Part shown: positions 56,730 to 64,000 of the stretch, piece after piece
Layout of the letters: every line of letters starts with the position of its first letter
How positions within the stretch are numbered: the stretch's first letter is position 1
Assembly: GCA_000247545.1 (NCBI GenBank)
Contig: CP003316.1
Coordinates: 1,707,233 to 1,771,232, forward strand
Origin: Pyrobaculum oguniense TE7
GTDB taxonomy: Archaea > Thermoproteota > Thermoprotei > Thermoproteales > Thermoproteaceae
Reading direction: 5' to 3'
Length of the DNA: 64,000 bases
Program-made: the position numbers and the translations under genes
The notes under the pieces: generated by a model
Told to the model about the DNA's origin: nothing
Seen by the model: only the letters and a program-made list of their open reading frames with translations
Database searches by the model: none

Positions 56730-56748
56730 AACCCCCACATCGCGGCCA

Positions 56749-56761
56749 GTTATATATTTTA
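56749..56761 (-). promoter_or_regulatory. TATA box of the S9 peptidase gene
   Basis: On the minus strand AAAATATATAACT is centred about 25 nt before ATG 56729. Confidence 0.6.
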
Positions 56762-57118
56762 GCAACAACCCACCCCTACAGAAAGCCAAAACCCCACATA
56801 CCCCCGCCGCGCGGCCCACACGGAAATCCACCCACACCCCGTTCAAAAATTATTAGCTGTATATCAAGGCGCCTTTACCCTTGCATACTCCTTGCCTCAT
56901 CTCTTATCCGCGTCCCCCCTCAATTTGGGGGCTGTTTTCTTCCTAATGCGGCTTCTACAACATCCGCCTTAGAGACAGAGCCCCAGCACCACGCCGAGGC
57001 CGAGAAGACCTGCCACTGCAAGGCGTAACTCCTCTTCCAGTGCTTTCAAAAACAGCCTCTACTCCTCAACAGTAAGAAAACACGCATGTTACCCATCAAG
57101 AATAACTGAAGCGCTTTG
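56762..57118. other. Intergenic with a C5/G5 hairpin
   Basis: No gene is visible. CCCCC at 56915-56919 can pair with GGGGG at 56927-56931 across a seven-base loop, followed on the plus strand by CTGTTTTCT. It lies about 190 bases after the glycosyltransferase stop on the minus strand and may be a weak terminator. Otherwise nothing is supported. Confidence 0.4.
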
Positions 57119-58354
57119 TTAAGACAATCTTCTTACAAACTCGCCAAATTTCTGCGCAAAGATCTCTAGGCGCAGGCCTCGGGCTTTTTCCACGCTCTTC
57201 GCCGATAATGCGGCCCACTGCTTGCCGTCTGTCAGGAGCCGCGCCACAACGTCTACTGCCCCGCCGGCGTCTTCGTAGCCCAAGCCGACGCGGCCCTCCT
57301 CAGCCAGGTCAGTCCAAGCCCCGCCGCTTTTGTGGACAACCACCGGCAATCCACGGGCCATGGCCTCTGCCACCGCGATGCCCCAGTGCTCGTTTATCGT
57401 CGCGTGGAGAAACGCCCTAGCCCCGTCCATCACCTCGTTTATGAGGCGGCGGGAGGCGTTGGCCACAAGATAGACATCGGCCTCCTTGGACAAGTCGTCT
57501 GAGACCCTCAGCCCCGCCTCCGAGGCGAGGCTCTTGACGCGCTCGTAGTAGGCCCTCAGCGTCGGCGTAGCCGCCCCGCCGAAAATAACAAACCTAGCGC
57601 CGGGGACCTCCTTAACGAGGCGCGGCGCCACCTCCCTTACCACCCAGTGGTAGCGCTTCTCCTGCGAGAAGCGGCCAAGCATGACGACGATAGGCTTACG
57701 CTCCTCGAAGGGCCTCGGCCTCTCCACCACGTCGACATTAGGCGCTATAGGCGGGTTGAGCACCTCCGGTCTCTCCCCAAAGGCGAGTTGCACCAGGTCG
57801 GCGATCCACCGGGAGTTCACGAGGACGAGATCGGCCGAGAGGAAAGGATTCTCTCTTTTAACCATTGGCAACAGCTTCGAGAAAAGCCACCAGTACACGT
57901 TGAGCGGGAATTTCGAATACCGCTCTTCGAAATAAGGATCGCGGCCCTCCGCATACGCCCGTTTCTTAATCTCGGGGCTGAGAACCACCTCCAGCGGAAA
58001 ATGAATGTATTCTATCAGCCGATACATTCTCCCTCTAGCCAGAGGTTTATAAGTCGGCTCATCTATAAACACCAACGACGGCTTGTATTTATCTATAGCT
58101 TTTTTAGCCGGCCACCACGAAGCTAGGCGGGAGTAGAGACCGAAGGCATTCAGCTCAAACGGCAACGTGACGACGGGGTATCTCGACAGATCTATGCCGA
58201 ACCATTCCTTGTACTTTGCTGGGTCAAACTTGAACACCCCGGACAACACAGGCGTTAGACCAAGTCTCTCCAACGAGTAGGCAACGGCGGCACATACCAA
58301 TTGCCCCCCACCTGGGTCGCCCCAGAAGCGGTGTGCGACAACGCTATAGTTCAC
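57119..58354 (-). CDS. Glycosyltransferase family 4-like
   Basis: This 411-residue GT-B glycosyltransferase has an N-terminal acceptor domain (YSVVAHRFWGDPGGGQLVCA) and a C-terminal nucleotide-sugar domain with IVVMLGRFSQEKRYHWVVRE and the GT4 signature INEHWGIAVAEAMARGLPVV. It is similar to ALG11-type mannosyltransferases. GTG 58354 (MNYSVVAHRF) is chosen because TTAAATTTATTT (58375-58386) is centred about 26 nt away; GTG 58372 would leave too little space. It transfers a sugar from a nucleotide donor to a lipid- or protein-linked glycan. Confidence 0.9.
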   Translation of the reverse strand: MNYSVVAHRFWGDPGGGQLVCAAVAYSLERLGLTPVLSGVFKFDPAKYKEWFGIDLSRYPVVTLPFELNAFGLYSRLASWWPAKKAIDKYKPSLVFIDEPTYKPLARGRMYRLIEYIHFPLEVVLSPEIKKRAYAEGRDPYFEERYSKFPLNVYWWLFSKLLPMVKRENPFLSADLVLVNSRWIADLVQLAFGERPEVLNPPIAPNVDVVERPRPFEERKPIVVMLGRFSQEKRYHWVVREVAPRLVKEVPGARFVIFGGAATPTLRAYYERVKSLASEAGLRVSDDLSKEADVYLVANASRRLINEVMDGARAFLHATINEHWGIAVAEAMARGLPVVVHKSGGAWTDLAEEGRVGLGYEDAGGAVDVVARLLTDGKQWAALSAKSVEKARGLRLEIFAQKFGEFVRRLS

Positions 58355-58406
58355 AGAAGGTGCAAACGTCACAGTTAAATTTATTTCAACCGAAGCCTCC
58401 GGCTCG

Positions 58407-59363
58407 CTACAGCTCCTCTAGCACTTTACAAATATTTCTAAACCTAACATAAGGCGTCATTAAAGCCATGAGAGTGTACAAAGCAAGGGATTTCAGCCAC
58501 ATTTCGCCGCCTTTTGAGAGGCCGTATTTGTACGCCATGTAGAGCAGTGGTAGAACCTCGCCGATGGCGAATAGAGGGGTTGTGAAGAGCGAGGCAGCCG
58601 CGGCGATATGCAACGCGCCGAAGAGCGCCGTGTTACGTTTTTGCCTAGGCGAGGGCGTGTATGCGTAGATCGCCGCCTTTTTTAATATCCCCCTCATGTA
58701 CTGCCTAAGTGGCGTGGTGATGGGCACATCGCTCTTTATACGCCTATTCACATCGTAGACTACATCACTTGTGATATATGACTTATAGCCCTTGCACCGC
58801 GCCCTAATACCAAAATCTCGATCCTCAGCTTGTGTCATCCGCTCATCGAAAAGCCCTACTCTATCAAAGACTTCCCTCTTGAAAAGAGTAATGCTGAAAA
58901 CCACGAAGGGAACCTCCTTTACGGTGGAGGAGCTCTTCGCCTCTTCCACCTTGCGGAGAAGTGCCTCTATCTCTGCATCGCTCTCCACATAAACATCATA
59001 CCGCTCGGGGGCCACGATTGGTTTGTCTACATCTAGGAGTTTTGCGAGAATGTACCGAGGTGCCAGGATATCACTATCCCAATAAACTATATAGTCGCCA
59101 GAAGACTCCTTTACAACTATATTCCGCGCCTCGGGTATGTTAGTCCCCGAGGCGTCCACTACCCTAACAGCATTCCCTAGCGCATCTCTTACCACCTCAA
59201 TTGAGCTATCCTTTGACCCCCCGTCAACGTATAACACCTCCACCGAATTAACCCCCTTTTCCCGGATGTACCCCAAAGCGGCGCGTATTGATTTGGTGCT
59301 GTAGCGCAAAATCCATTCACTGTTCTTCCCCAAAATGCCCACAGTAATGCTCCGACTTGCCAC
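58407..59363 (-). CDS. Family 2 glycosyltransferase with C-terminal membrane segments
   Basis: This 318-residue GT-A protein has EVLYVDGGSKDSSIEVVRDA, the DxD motif in IVYWDSDILAPRYIL, and MTQAEDRDFGIRARCKGYKS. The C-terminus has two or three hydrophobic segments (HIAAAASLFTTPLFAIGEVL) that hold it at the membrane. GTG 59363 (MASRSITVGILGKN) lies 24 nt from GTATTAAAAACC (59381-59392). The frame to 59447 crosses that box and is rejected. It likely works on a lipid-linked sugar in the surface glycan pathway suggested by the neighbours. Confidence 0.88.
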   Translation of the reverse strand: MASRSITVGILGKNSEWILRYSTKSIRAALGYIREKGVNSVEVLYVDGGSKDSSIEVVRDALGNAVRVVDASGTNIPEARNIVVKESSGDYIVYWDSDILAPRYILAKLLDVDKPIVAPERYDVYVESDAEIEALLRKVEEAKSSSTVKEVPFVVFSITLFKREVFDRVGLFDERMTQAEDRDFGIRARCKGYKSYITSDVVYDVNRRIKSDVPITTPLRQYMRGILKKAAIYAYTPSPRQKRNTALFGALHIAAAASLFTTPLFAIGEVLPLLYMAYKYGLSKGGEMWLKSLALYTLMALMTPYVRFRNICKVLEEL

Positions 59364-59484
59364 CTGTGGCTTAAAGAGACGTATTAAAAACCATAAAGCA
59401 GTGTTGCGGCAGCTGTAAACGGCGATTAGTTGCGTAGGATGACCCAAGGCGGCTATCTTTTAAAAGCGCGGCATAAAGGCGCTA

Positions 59485-60654
59485 GTGGCAGTCAATAGGT
59501 GGATCTACATGACTGGACTAGATCCTCATTTTTACCCCCGCCCGCGTTTTTTCGCCAAATGTTGTGCCGTCCGCTCCTACTGGCTGAGGACTTTCTTGGG
59601 CCACTACCTTAACCCTGGGAAAACGCGCAGAGTTTTAACCGCACCACGAGACACGGGCGGTGGATCAAAGAGAACGATTAGAGATCCTCTCTCCATGATG
59701 TACAACTGCAGGAGACAAGATAAAGGCGTTGCGCTGAACGTAATGGCTCTGGAGATCCTCTACTTGCCCTACTTGTTAAAGCTAGAGACGGGCGGCATAA
59801 TCGTAATGAACCCACACGCTGTATATGCAGCTAGAGCTTCGCGTCGAAAAGTCGTTGTCGATCTTATGGACTTCTGGAGCTGTGAAGCCGATCGGCTCCA
59901 CCTAAATGTCATGGATTACAAATTTTTAAAAAAAGCTAACTTGGTAATAGCTTGGTCCAAGGCAATTTACGAAATTCTCAACAAGCTCGGTATCAGCGTG
60001 GAGTATTTGCCATTTGGCGTAGATCTTTCCGAGTTTGACCCGTTGTCAGTGCCGTCAAGCTTATTCCTAGAAAAGTATCCCCATGTCTCGGACAAGGTCA
60101 GGGTGGCCTACAGCGGCGGCGTGTGGGAAGTAGGAGGTAGAGACGTCCTAGGCGTTGAAAAATTAGTCAAGGCATTTAAACTAGTAGAAGAGAAGGAAAA
60201 GAACGTAGTTCTTCTACTCCAGACGTCGCCAAGAGTCGTGGAACTAGCCAGAAGCTACGGTATAAAGAACGTAGTGAAAATAGAAAGGACCCCAACATAT
60301 AACGACCCCCTAAGGCTTTCATTTTTTAGAGCCGCAGATATTATGGTTATGACCGGGTCCCGTTACCCTGCGGTTTATCTCGCCGAGCGCACCACCATGT
60401 TCCAGTACATGGCATCTGGTAACGTGATAGTTGCCGAGTCCACTCTGGGGGCACGGGGCGTCTTAGAGCACGGAAAAGATGCCTACATTATAGAGTTAGA
60501 TCAGCCAATAAAGCTCGCAGAGGCTATATTGGAGTTAGCCAAGGACGAGGGGCTTAGAAAATACTTGGGCAAAAACGCCAGAGTTAAACTAGAGCGTAGC
60601 TATACATGGGAGAAGCTGGCGGAGAGAGCCCGTAAGCTACTTGAATCAGTATGA
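59485..60654 (+). CDS. Glycosyltransferase, GT4-like
   Basis: This 389-residue protein is homologous to the one encoded on the opposite strand at 61810. Shared blocks are KVVVDLMDFW, VIAWSKAIYE, YLPFGVDL, YNDPLRLSFFRAADI and YLAERTTMFQYMASG. The last region is equivalent to the GT4 donor-site E-x7-E motif, though atypical. GTG 59485 fits the box CTTTTAAAAG at 59458-59467 (about 22 nt). It overlaps the next glycosyltransferase by four bases (ATGA). The sugar and acceptor are unknown. Confidence 0.85.
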   Translation: MAVNRWIYMTGLDPHFYPRPRFFAKCCAVRSYWLRTFLGHYLNPGKTRRVLTAPRDTGGGSKRTIRDPLSMMYNCRRQDKGVALNVMALEILYLPYLLKLETGGIIVMNPHAVYAARASRRKVVVDLMDFWSCEADRLHLNVMDYKFLKKANLVIAWSKAIYEILNKLGISVEYLPFGVDLSEFDPLSVPSSLFLEKYPHVSDKVRVAYSGGVWEVGGRDVLGVEKLVKAFKLVEEKEKNVVLLLQTSPRVVELARSYGIKNVVKIERTPTYNDPLRLSFFRAADIMVMTGSRYPAVYLAERTTMFQYMASGNVIVAESTLGARGVLEHGKDAYIIELDQPIKLAEAILELAKDEGLRKYLGKNARVKLERSYTWEKLAERARKLLESV

Positions 60655-61829
60655 TTTGCATATTCTCGCCTGCAGGTTCGCTAACAGGAGGCACTTACAG
60701 ATCGCTGAGATCTGCATTAGGCTTCCCCGAGGAGGCATATCGCCTTTACATGCCCCAAGACGTAAAGCAAAACCTCACAAGGGAGATCACCACATATCTC
60801 GGCCCCCACAGCGTCCTCCTCAACATTGTAAAAAAAGCCATAGAGACAGAGCCCCTCTCACAATGCGCAGGTAATAGGGATTGCTATGTAAAATACGGCA
60901 AGAAGCTGGCAAAAAAGCTGGGAAAAGACGGGTGCGACTTCGTATATATTCCCCACGAACATCCCTACATACCTGCGGGATTCCCACGCCAATTTAGGTG
61001 GACTATGTTGCTACAAGTAACTCCTGTTGTGGGATCTCTCTCTGTGGAAGAGGGAAGGGGGTTTATCCTCTATTGGAAAAACGTCCGAGGAGTCAACCGC
61101 ATGCCCATCGTGAAAGCCTTGCGCGGCTATTTGCGGCTTTTATCCTACAAAAAATTACTAGAACGCAACAAGACCCTCGCCGTGTCGAAATCTATACCAT
61201 ATGAACTCCAGCTGTTGGGCGTGCGCGGGGACATAGTCATACTCAATCCAGGAGTTGGGGTGGACCCTTGCCCAGCCACAAACGTGCCCGAGAGGCGCTA
61301 TGACCTCGTATTCTTTGCGAGAATTACCCCAGAAAAGGGTATCTACGATTTTTTACAAGCGGTGAAGAAACTTCAGCGAATCAAGCCGGGGCTAAAGGCC
61401 CTCGCAATGGGCTTCGCGGCGCGAGAGGAGGCAATCCGCGTAACCGAAGTTGCGAAGAGGCTTGGAGTCGACATAGAATTCCGCTTCAACCTAGAGAGAG
61501 GCGAGGCCTTGGCTTACCTAGCCCAGTCTAAGGTTATGGTATACCCCACAAGAGCCGACGCATTCCCCCTCGTAGTTCTCGAATCGCTGTCATGCGGCAC
61601 ACCAGTCGTTGCGTATTCCATACCCGCAATACGCCTAAACTTCAACACTGAAGCCGTGGTACGGGTGCGGCCAGGTAACTTAGACGAAGTGGTCTCCGCC
61701 ACCTTGGCAACGCTAGAGAACTTTGACGCCTTATCTAGAATAGGTAGAAACTTCGTGGCAAACTTCACGTGGGATAATGTGTCCGCAGACGAATGGGCCA
61801 AGGTAGAAGCTATTCAAAAAGAGAGCTGA
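60651..61829 (+). CDS. Glycosyltransferase family 4
   Basis: This 392-residue GT-B protein has the N-terminal donor-cleft glycine region (FSPAGSLTGGTYRSLRS), and DLVFFARITPEKGIYDFLQA and MVYPTRADAFPLVVLESLSC in the C-terminal domain. The second is the GT4 E-x7-E region. ATG 60651 overlaps the previous gene stop by ATGA, so the two enzymes are co-translated and may add successive sugars. Its 3' end overlaps the convergent glycosyltransferase by 20 bases. Confidence 0.9.
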   Translation: MICIFSPAGSLTGGTYRSLRSALGFPEEAYRLYMPQDVKQNLTREITTYLGPHSVLLNIVKKAIETEPLSQCAGNRDCYVKYGKKLAKKLGKDGCDFVYIPHEHPYIPAGFPRQFRWTMLLQVTPVVGSLSVEEGRGFILYWKNVRGVNRMPIVKALRGYLRLLSYKKLLERNKTLAVSKSIPYELQLLGVRGDIVILNPGVGVDPCPATNVPERRYDLVFFARITPEKGIYDFLQAVKKLQRIKPGLKALAMGFAAREEAIRVTEVAKRLGVDIEFRFNLERGEALAYLAQSKVMVYPTRADAFPLVVLESLSCGTPVVAYSIPAIRLNFNTEAVVRVRPGNLDEVVSATLATLENFDALSRIGRNFVANFTWDNVSADEWAKVEAIQKES

Positions 61830-62976
61830 AAAGCACCCTGGCACGCCGACCGAGCTTTCCGCCCCAGTTATACTCCTCTTCCGCTAACCTCCTCGCGTTA
61901 TCCCCAAGCCTCCTTGCAAAGCTGGAGTCGTCGATAACCTCCTCAATTGCCTTAGCAAGGCTTTTAACATCGCCAAGAGGAACAAACAAAGCACTCAAGC
62001 CATGTTTCAACACCCCCCTCACGCCTGGCGTCGCCTCCGCCACTATAGGCCTACCCGCTGACATATACCAGTAGGTCGTAGTCCTTTCAGCGAGGTAGAT
62101 ACCAGGCACCTTAGAAGCCGTATTAACGAGGACAGAGCTAGCCCTTAGAAACGACAACCTCAATGGATCGTTGAAAACCGGGGCGGGCGGCAACACGGCG
62201 ACTCTCTTGAGACCCAACCTCTTAATCAACATTAAAATCCTGTCGCTTCCTCCCCACGTCTGGACCACAAGAAAAACGTCTCTTCGCCGCCGCTCTAGAA
62301 GAGAAAATGCATACATCAACGTGTCGATCCCATGGTAAGGCTCGCCCCCACCGCTATACCCAACTATCACGTAGCTAGACAACTCTGGAAATCTCTCAAA
62401 AAAGATATTGCCAACTTTTAAAGGATCAGCTAACGCTAAGTTAACACCGAACGGCAAATACGCGACACACCTCCTCCCTAGATAGCGTCTCATAAACCCA
62501 GCAATGGCCTTGGACCACGCAATAACGCACCTAGCCCTCCGAAGTATGTAGAAGTCCAGGGAATTGAAGACTACGTATGGCTTATTGCAGTGCCAGTAAT
62601 CCATTAAGTCGACTACGACGCGTTTACCAGCCCTCAGAGCGCCGAGAGCCCCTGTCAGATTCTTGATAACCACATTTCTAGTATCCAACTTCCGGAAGAA
62701 AATTGTATAATAGCTCTCCAAGAGAAGCGACAACCCGTCGTAGATTTCGCCTTGCCTAACACAGCTATCGATGTACTTTGTAAGATCTGTCCTTTTAGCT
62801 AATTCGAACAACTTTATATCTAGCCGACGCCGATCACTAGCCAGAACCCAACCACTTTGTAGCGGTAACGGTCTGGTTCTCCCCAACATGTATATTTCCA
62901 ATTCATTTACTGCCGTTTTCAAGAATAATGGACGCGGAAATATGTATGGATTAAACCTTGTAACATAGGCAATCAC
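61810..62976 (-). CDS. Glycosyltransferase, GT4-like paralogue
   Basis: This 388-residue protein is a paralogue of the one at 59485 (KRVVVDLMDYWHC, VIAWSKAIAGFMRRYLG, AYLPFGVNLALADPLKV, FNDPLRLSFLRASS, YLAERTTTYWYMSAGRP). GTG 62976 (MIAYVTRFNPYIFPRP) is preceded by ATTTTTTAAAAATC (about 62992-63005) at 23-24 nt, while the TTG at 62985 is too close. The two paralogues flank another glycosyltransferase in opposite orientations, which suggests duplication with inversion. They may use the same donor on different acceptors. Confidence 0.87.
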   Translation of the reverse strand: MIAYVTRFNPYIFPRPLFLKTAVNELEIYMLGRTRPLPLQSGWVLASDRRRLDIKLFELAKRTDLTKYIDSCVRQGEIYDGLSLLLESYYTIFFRKLDTRNVVIKNLTGALGALRAGKRVVVDLMDYWHCNKPYVVFNSLDFYILRRARCVIAWSKAIAGFMRRYLGRRCVAYLPFGVNLALADPLKVGNIFFERFPELSSYVIVGYSGGGEPYHGIDTLMYAFSLLERRRRDVFLVVQTWGGSDRILMLIKRLGLKRVAVLPPAPVFNDPLRLSFLRASSVLVNTASKVPGIYLAERTTTYWYMSAGRPIVAEATPGVRGVLKHGLSALFVPLGDVKSLAKAIEEVIDDSSFARRLGDNARRLAEEEYNWGGKLGRRARVLFSSLFE

Positions 62977-63008
62977 AGCGTGCAAAAAACAATTTTTTAA
63001 AAATCGTC

Positions 63009-64000
63009 TTAAGATACTAAGTTACGAATTTCCATTGCTTTCTTGTATATGACATCGGTGTTCCAGTAGTGCCAGTTGCCCCATCTGCCGAAGGTGGCTA
63101 TGCCTATCTCGGCTAGGTACCTCTCCACGGCCTCTCGGTCCTGCCGGTGGGTCCTCGTGTATATGGGGTAGCCGTATTTGTGAAGCCAAACCTTGACGAC
63201 CTCCACGTCTTTCTCCCTCACAATGCCCAGTTCTGAAAGCCCCCTAACAGCCTCAGCCGCTAGAGCCTCCGTATCCACCTCGCGGCTTGGCGGTATTGTT
63301 ATCTCCGCGATAAGAGCCGACCTATCCTCTGGAGGCTCCGGGAGGTAGTTGGATATCCAGGCGTAGCGGTGGAAGACAACGCGCCTATCCGGCACGTATA
63401 TCCAGTGCTGCGGCGGGGCCCTGGCCCTAAGCCCCAGCCCCACCACCGCCACTGAGTTGTAGTCCAGTCTCCCGGCCGCTTTAAACACCTCCTCGGGAGG
63501 AGGCGGGTCCAGCATCGCCGGAAGATCGCGGAGCGGAAGCGTGGAGACGATATGATCCGCTCTGAGTCTTCCATTTATCAAAAAGCCGTCGGCCCTCTTT
63601 TTCACCTCCTTGACTTCCTCCTTGACGAGCAAAACGCCGGCCTCCTCGGCTTTTCTAAGCGCCGACCGGTACTGCGTTATGATGCCGCCCTCGGGGTAGC
63701 GGAAGACCGCCTGCTCCCTATAGCCCACTGTCTCCATCCCCGCCACGGCCTTCACTATGTCCTCTAGTGATGGTAGGGGGAGACGGCCCGGCGTGTATAC
63801 CCAGTCGGCCGAGAGCTCCTCCAACGGCCTCTTCCAGATCTTCTCGTTATAGGGGATTAGGTAGTCCTTGGCCACCTCCTCGCCAAAGGTGTTGAGTATC
63901 CACTCCTTGAAGCTCTCCGGTCTCCTATCGCCTTGCATAAGCGCCCTTATCAGCGAAAGCCCGTACCTAGCCCTCCTCTCAGGCGGCAAGACGTATATCC
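63009..64000 (-). CDS. Flavin amine oxidase / UDP-galactopyranose-mutase-like protein, N-terminus outside window
   Basis: The frame is open to the end of the window, so the N-terminal FAD motif is missing and at least 330 residues are present. Blocks such as FGEEVAKDYLIPYNEKIWKR, VFRYPEGGIITQYRSAL, HIVSTLPLRDLP and the C-terminal GRWGNWHYWNTDVIYKKAME are typical of the protoporphyrinogen-oxidase-like group that includes UDP-galactopyranose mutases. Beside glycosyltransferases, a mutase or desaturase acting on a nucleotide sugar is the best guess. It is not possible to confirm the flavin site in this window. Confidence 0.8.
   Translation of the reverse strand, partial: IYVLPPERRARYGLSLIRALMQGDRRPESFKEWILNTFGEEVAKDYLIPYNEKIWKRPLEELSADWVYTPGRLPLPSLEDIVKAVAGMETVGYREQAVFRYPEGGIITQYRSALRKAEEAGVLLVKEEVKEVKKRADGFLINGRLRADHIVSTLPLRDLPAMLDPPPPEEVFKAAGRLDYNSVAVVGLGLRARAPPQHWIYVPDRRVVFHRYAWISNYLPEPPEDRSALIAEITIPPSREVDTEALAAEAVRGLSELGIVREKDVEVVKVWLHKYGYPIYTRTHRQDREAVERYLAEIGIATFGRWGNWHYWNTDVIYKKAMEIRNLVS

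Noticed and set aside
1-64000. CRISPR arrays, tRNA and rRNA genes
   Set aside because: No regularly spaced repeats, no tRNA T-loop/acceptor pattern and no rRNA core sequence were seen on either strand. Spliced or permuted tRNAs could escape reading by eye.

Overview
The window looks like chromosomal DNA of a hyperthermophilic crenarchaeon of the Thermoproteales, most likely Pyrobaculum. The evidence is as follows. Most genes or operon heads have an A/T-rich TATA box whose centre lies about 22-26 nt upstream of the start codon, the pattern of leaderless transcripts. Genes inside operons overlap by four bases (ATGA). Archaeal families dominate (DUF973, DUF981, DUF1512, Nre, archaeal NMN adenylyltransferase, archaeal-type PheS). 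A long poly-G tract and several -1 frameshifts fit what I recall of the P. aerophilum genome paper, which reported unstable G/C tracts and no 5' UTRs. The species call is an inference. No tRNA, rRNA or CRISPR array was found.

Layout. 1-9.0 kb is a decayed area. It holds the 5' part of a two-HTH regulator, a DUF973 membrane protein and its broken copy fused to a Rieske fragment, a frameshifted ATPase, an intact hyuA-hyuB pair, and a truncated MFS gene welded to a treZ (trehalose) remnant. 9.1-28.3 kb is an acyl-CoA and aldehyde catabolic region. Two thiolase-like proteins without thiolase catalytic residues, two DUF35 proteins and an acyl-CoA dehydrogenase form one ATGA-coupled operon. Next come a flavin oxidase, a genuine thiolase with its own DUF35 partner, a second acyl-CoA dehydrogenase, an operon of aldehyde dehydrogenase, enoyl-CoA hydratase and a molybdenum hydroxylase, remnants of a Liv-type ABC importer, an intact acyl-CoA synthetase and a broken one carrying G12.

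28.3-32.7 kb is housekeeping: NMN adenylyltransferase and aspartate decarboxylase diverging from one palindromic TATA box, then pheS, a CopG regulator and DUF1512. 32.9-35.4 kb is an A/T-rich pair (MFS transporter and a sphingosine-phosphate-lyase-like PLP enzyme) that looks acquired. 35.4-41.7 kb has an alcohol dehydrogenase with an SCP2 protein, then a glycerol/glycerol-phosphate type cluster (GlpA-like flavoprotein, second flavoprotein, FGGY kinase, alkylglycerone-phosphate-synthase-like FAD oxidase). 42.2-45.9 kb has Nre, an AbrB/PIN toxin-antitoxin pair, a decayed stretch, a strong hairpin, a LysE exporter and DUF981.

46.3-52.6 kb is a respiratory module: a molybdopterin oxidoreductase of the tetrathionate/arsenate type with ferredoxin and NrfD subunits, preceded by a TorD-like chaperone and an unidentified protein. 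52.7-56.7 kb has an ATPase under a duplicated TATA box, an AF1577-type radical SAM enzyme with a 34-residue ORF just upstream, and an S9 peptidase. 57.1-64.0 kb is a glycan cluster of five glycosyltransferases and the 3' part of a flavin amine-oxidase/UDP-galactopyranose-mutase-like gene.

The strongest candidates for undescribed biology are the catalytic-residue-free thiolase/DUF35/acyl-CoA dehydrogenase operon, which resembles the logic of bacterial steroid side-chain aldolase complexes, and the small ORF wedged between the S9 peptidase and the radical SAM gene.
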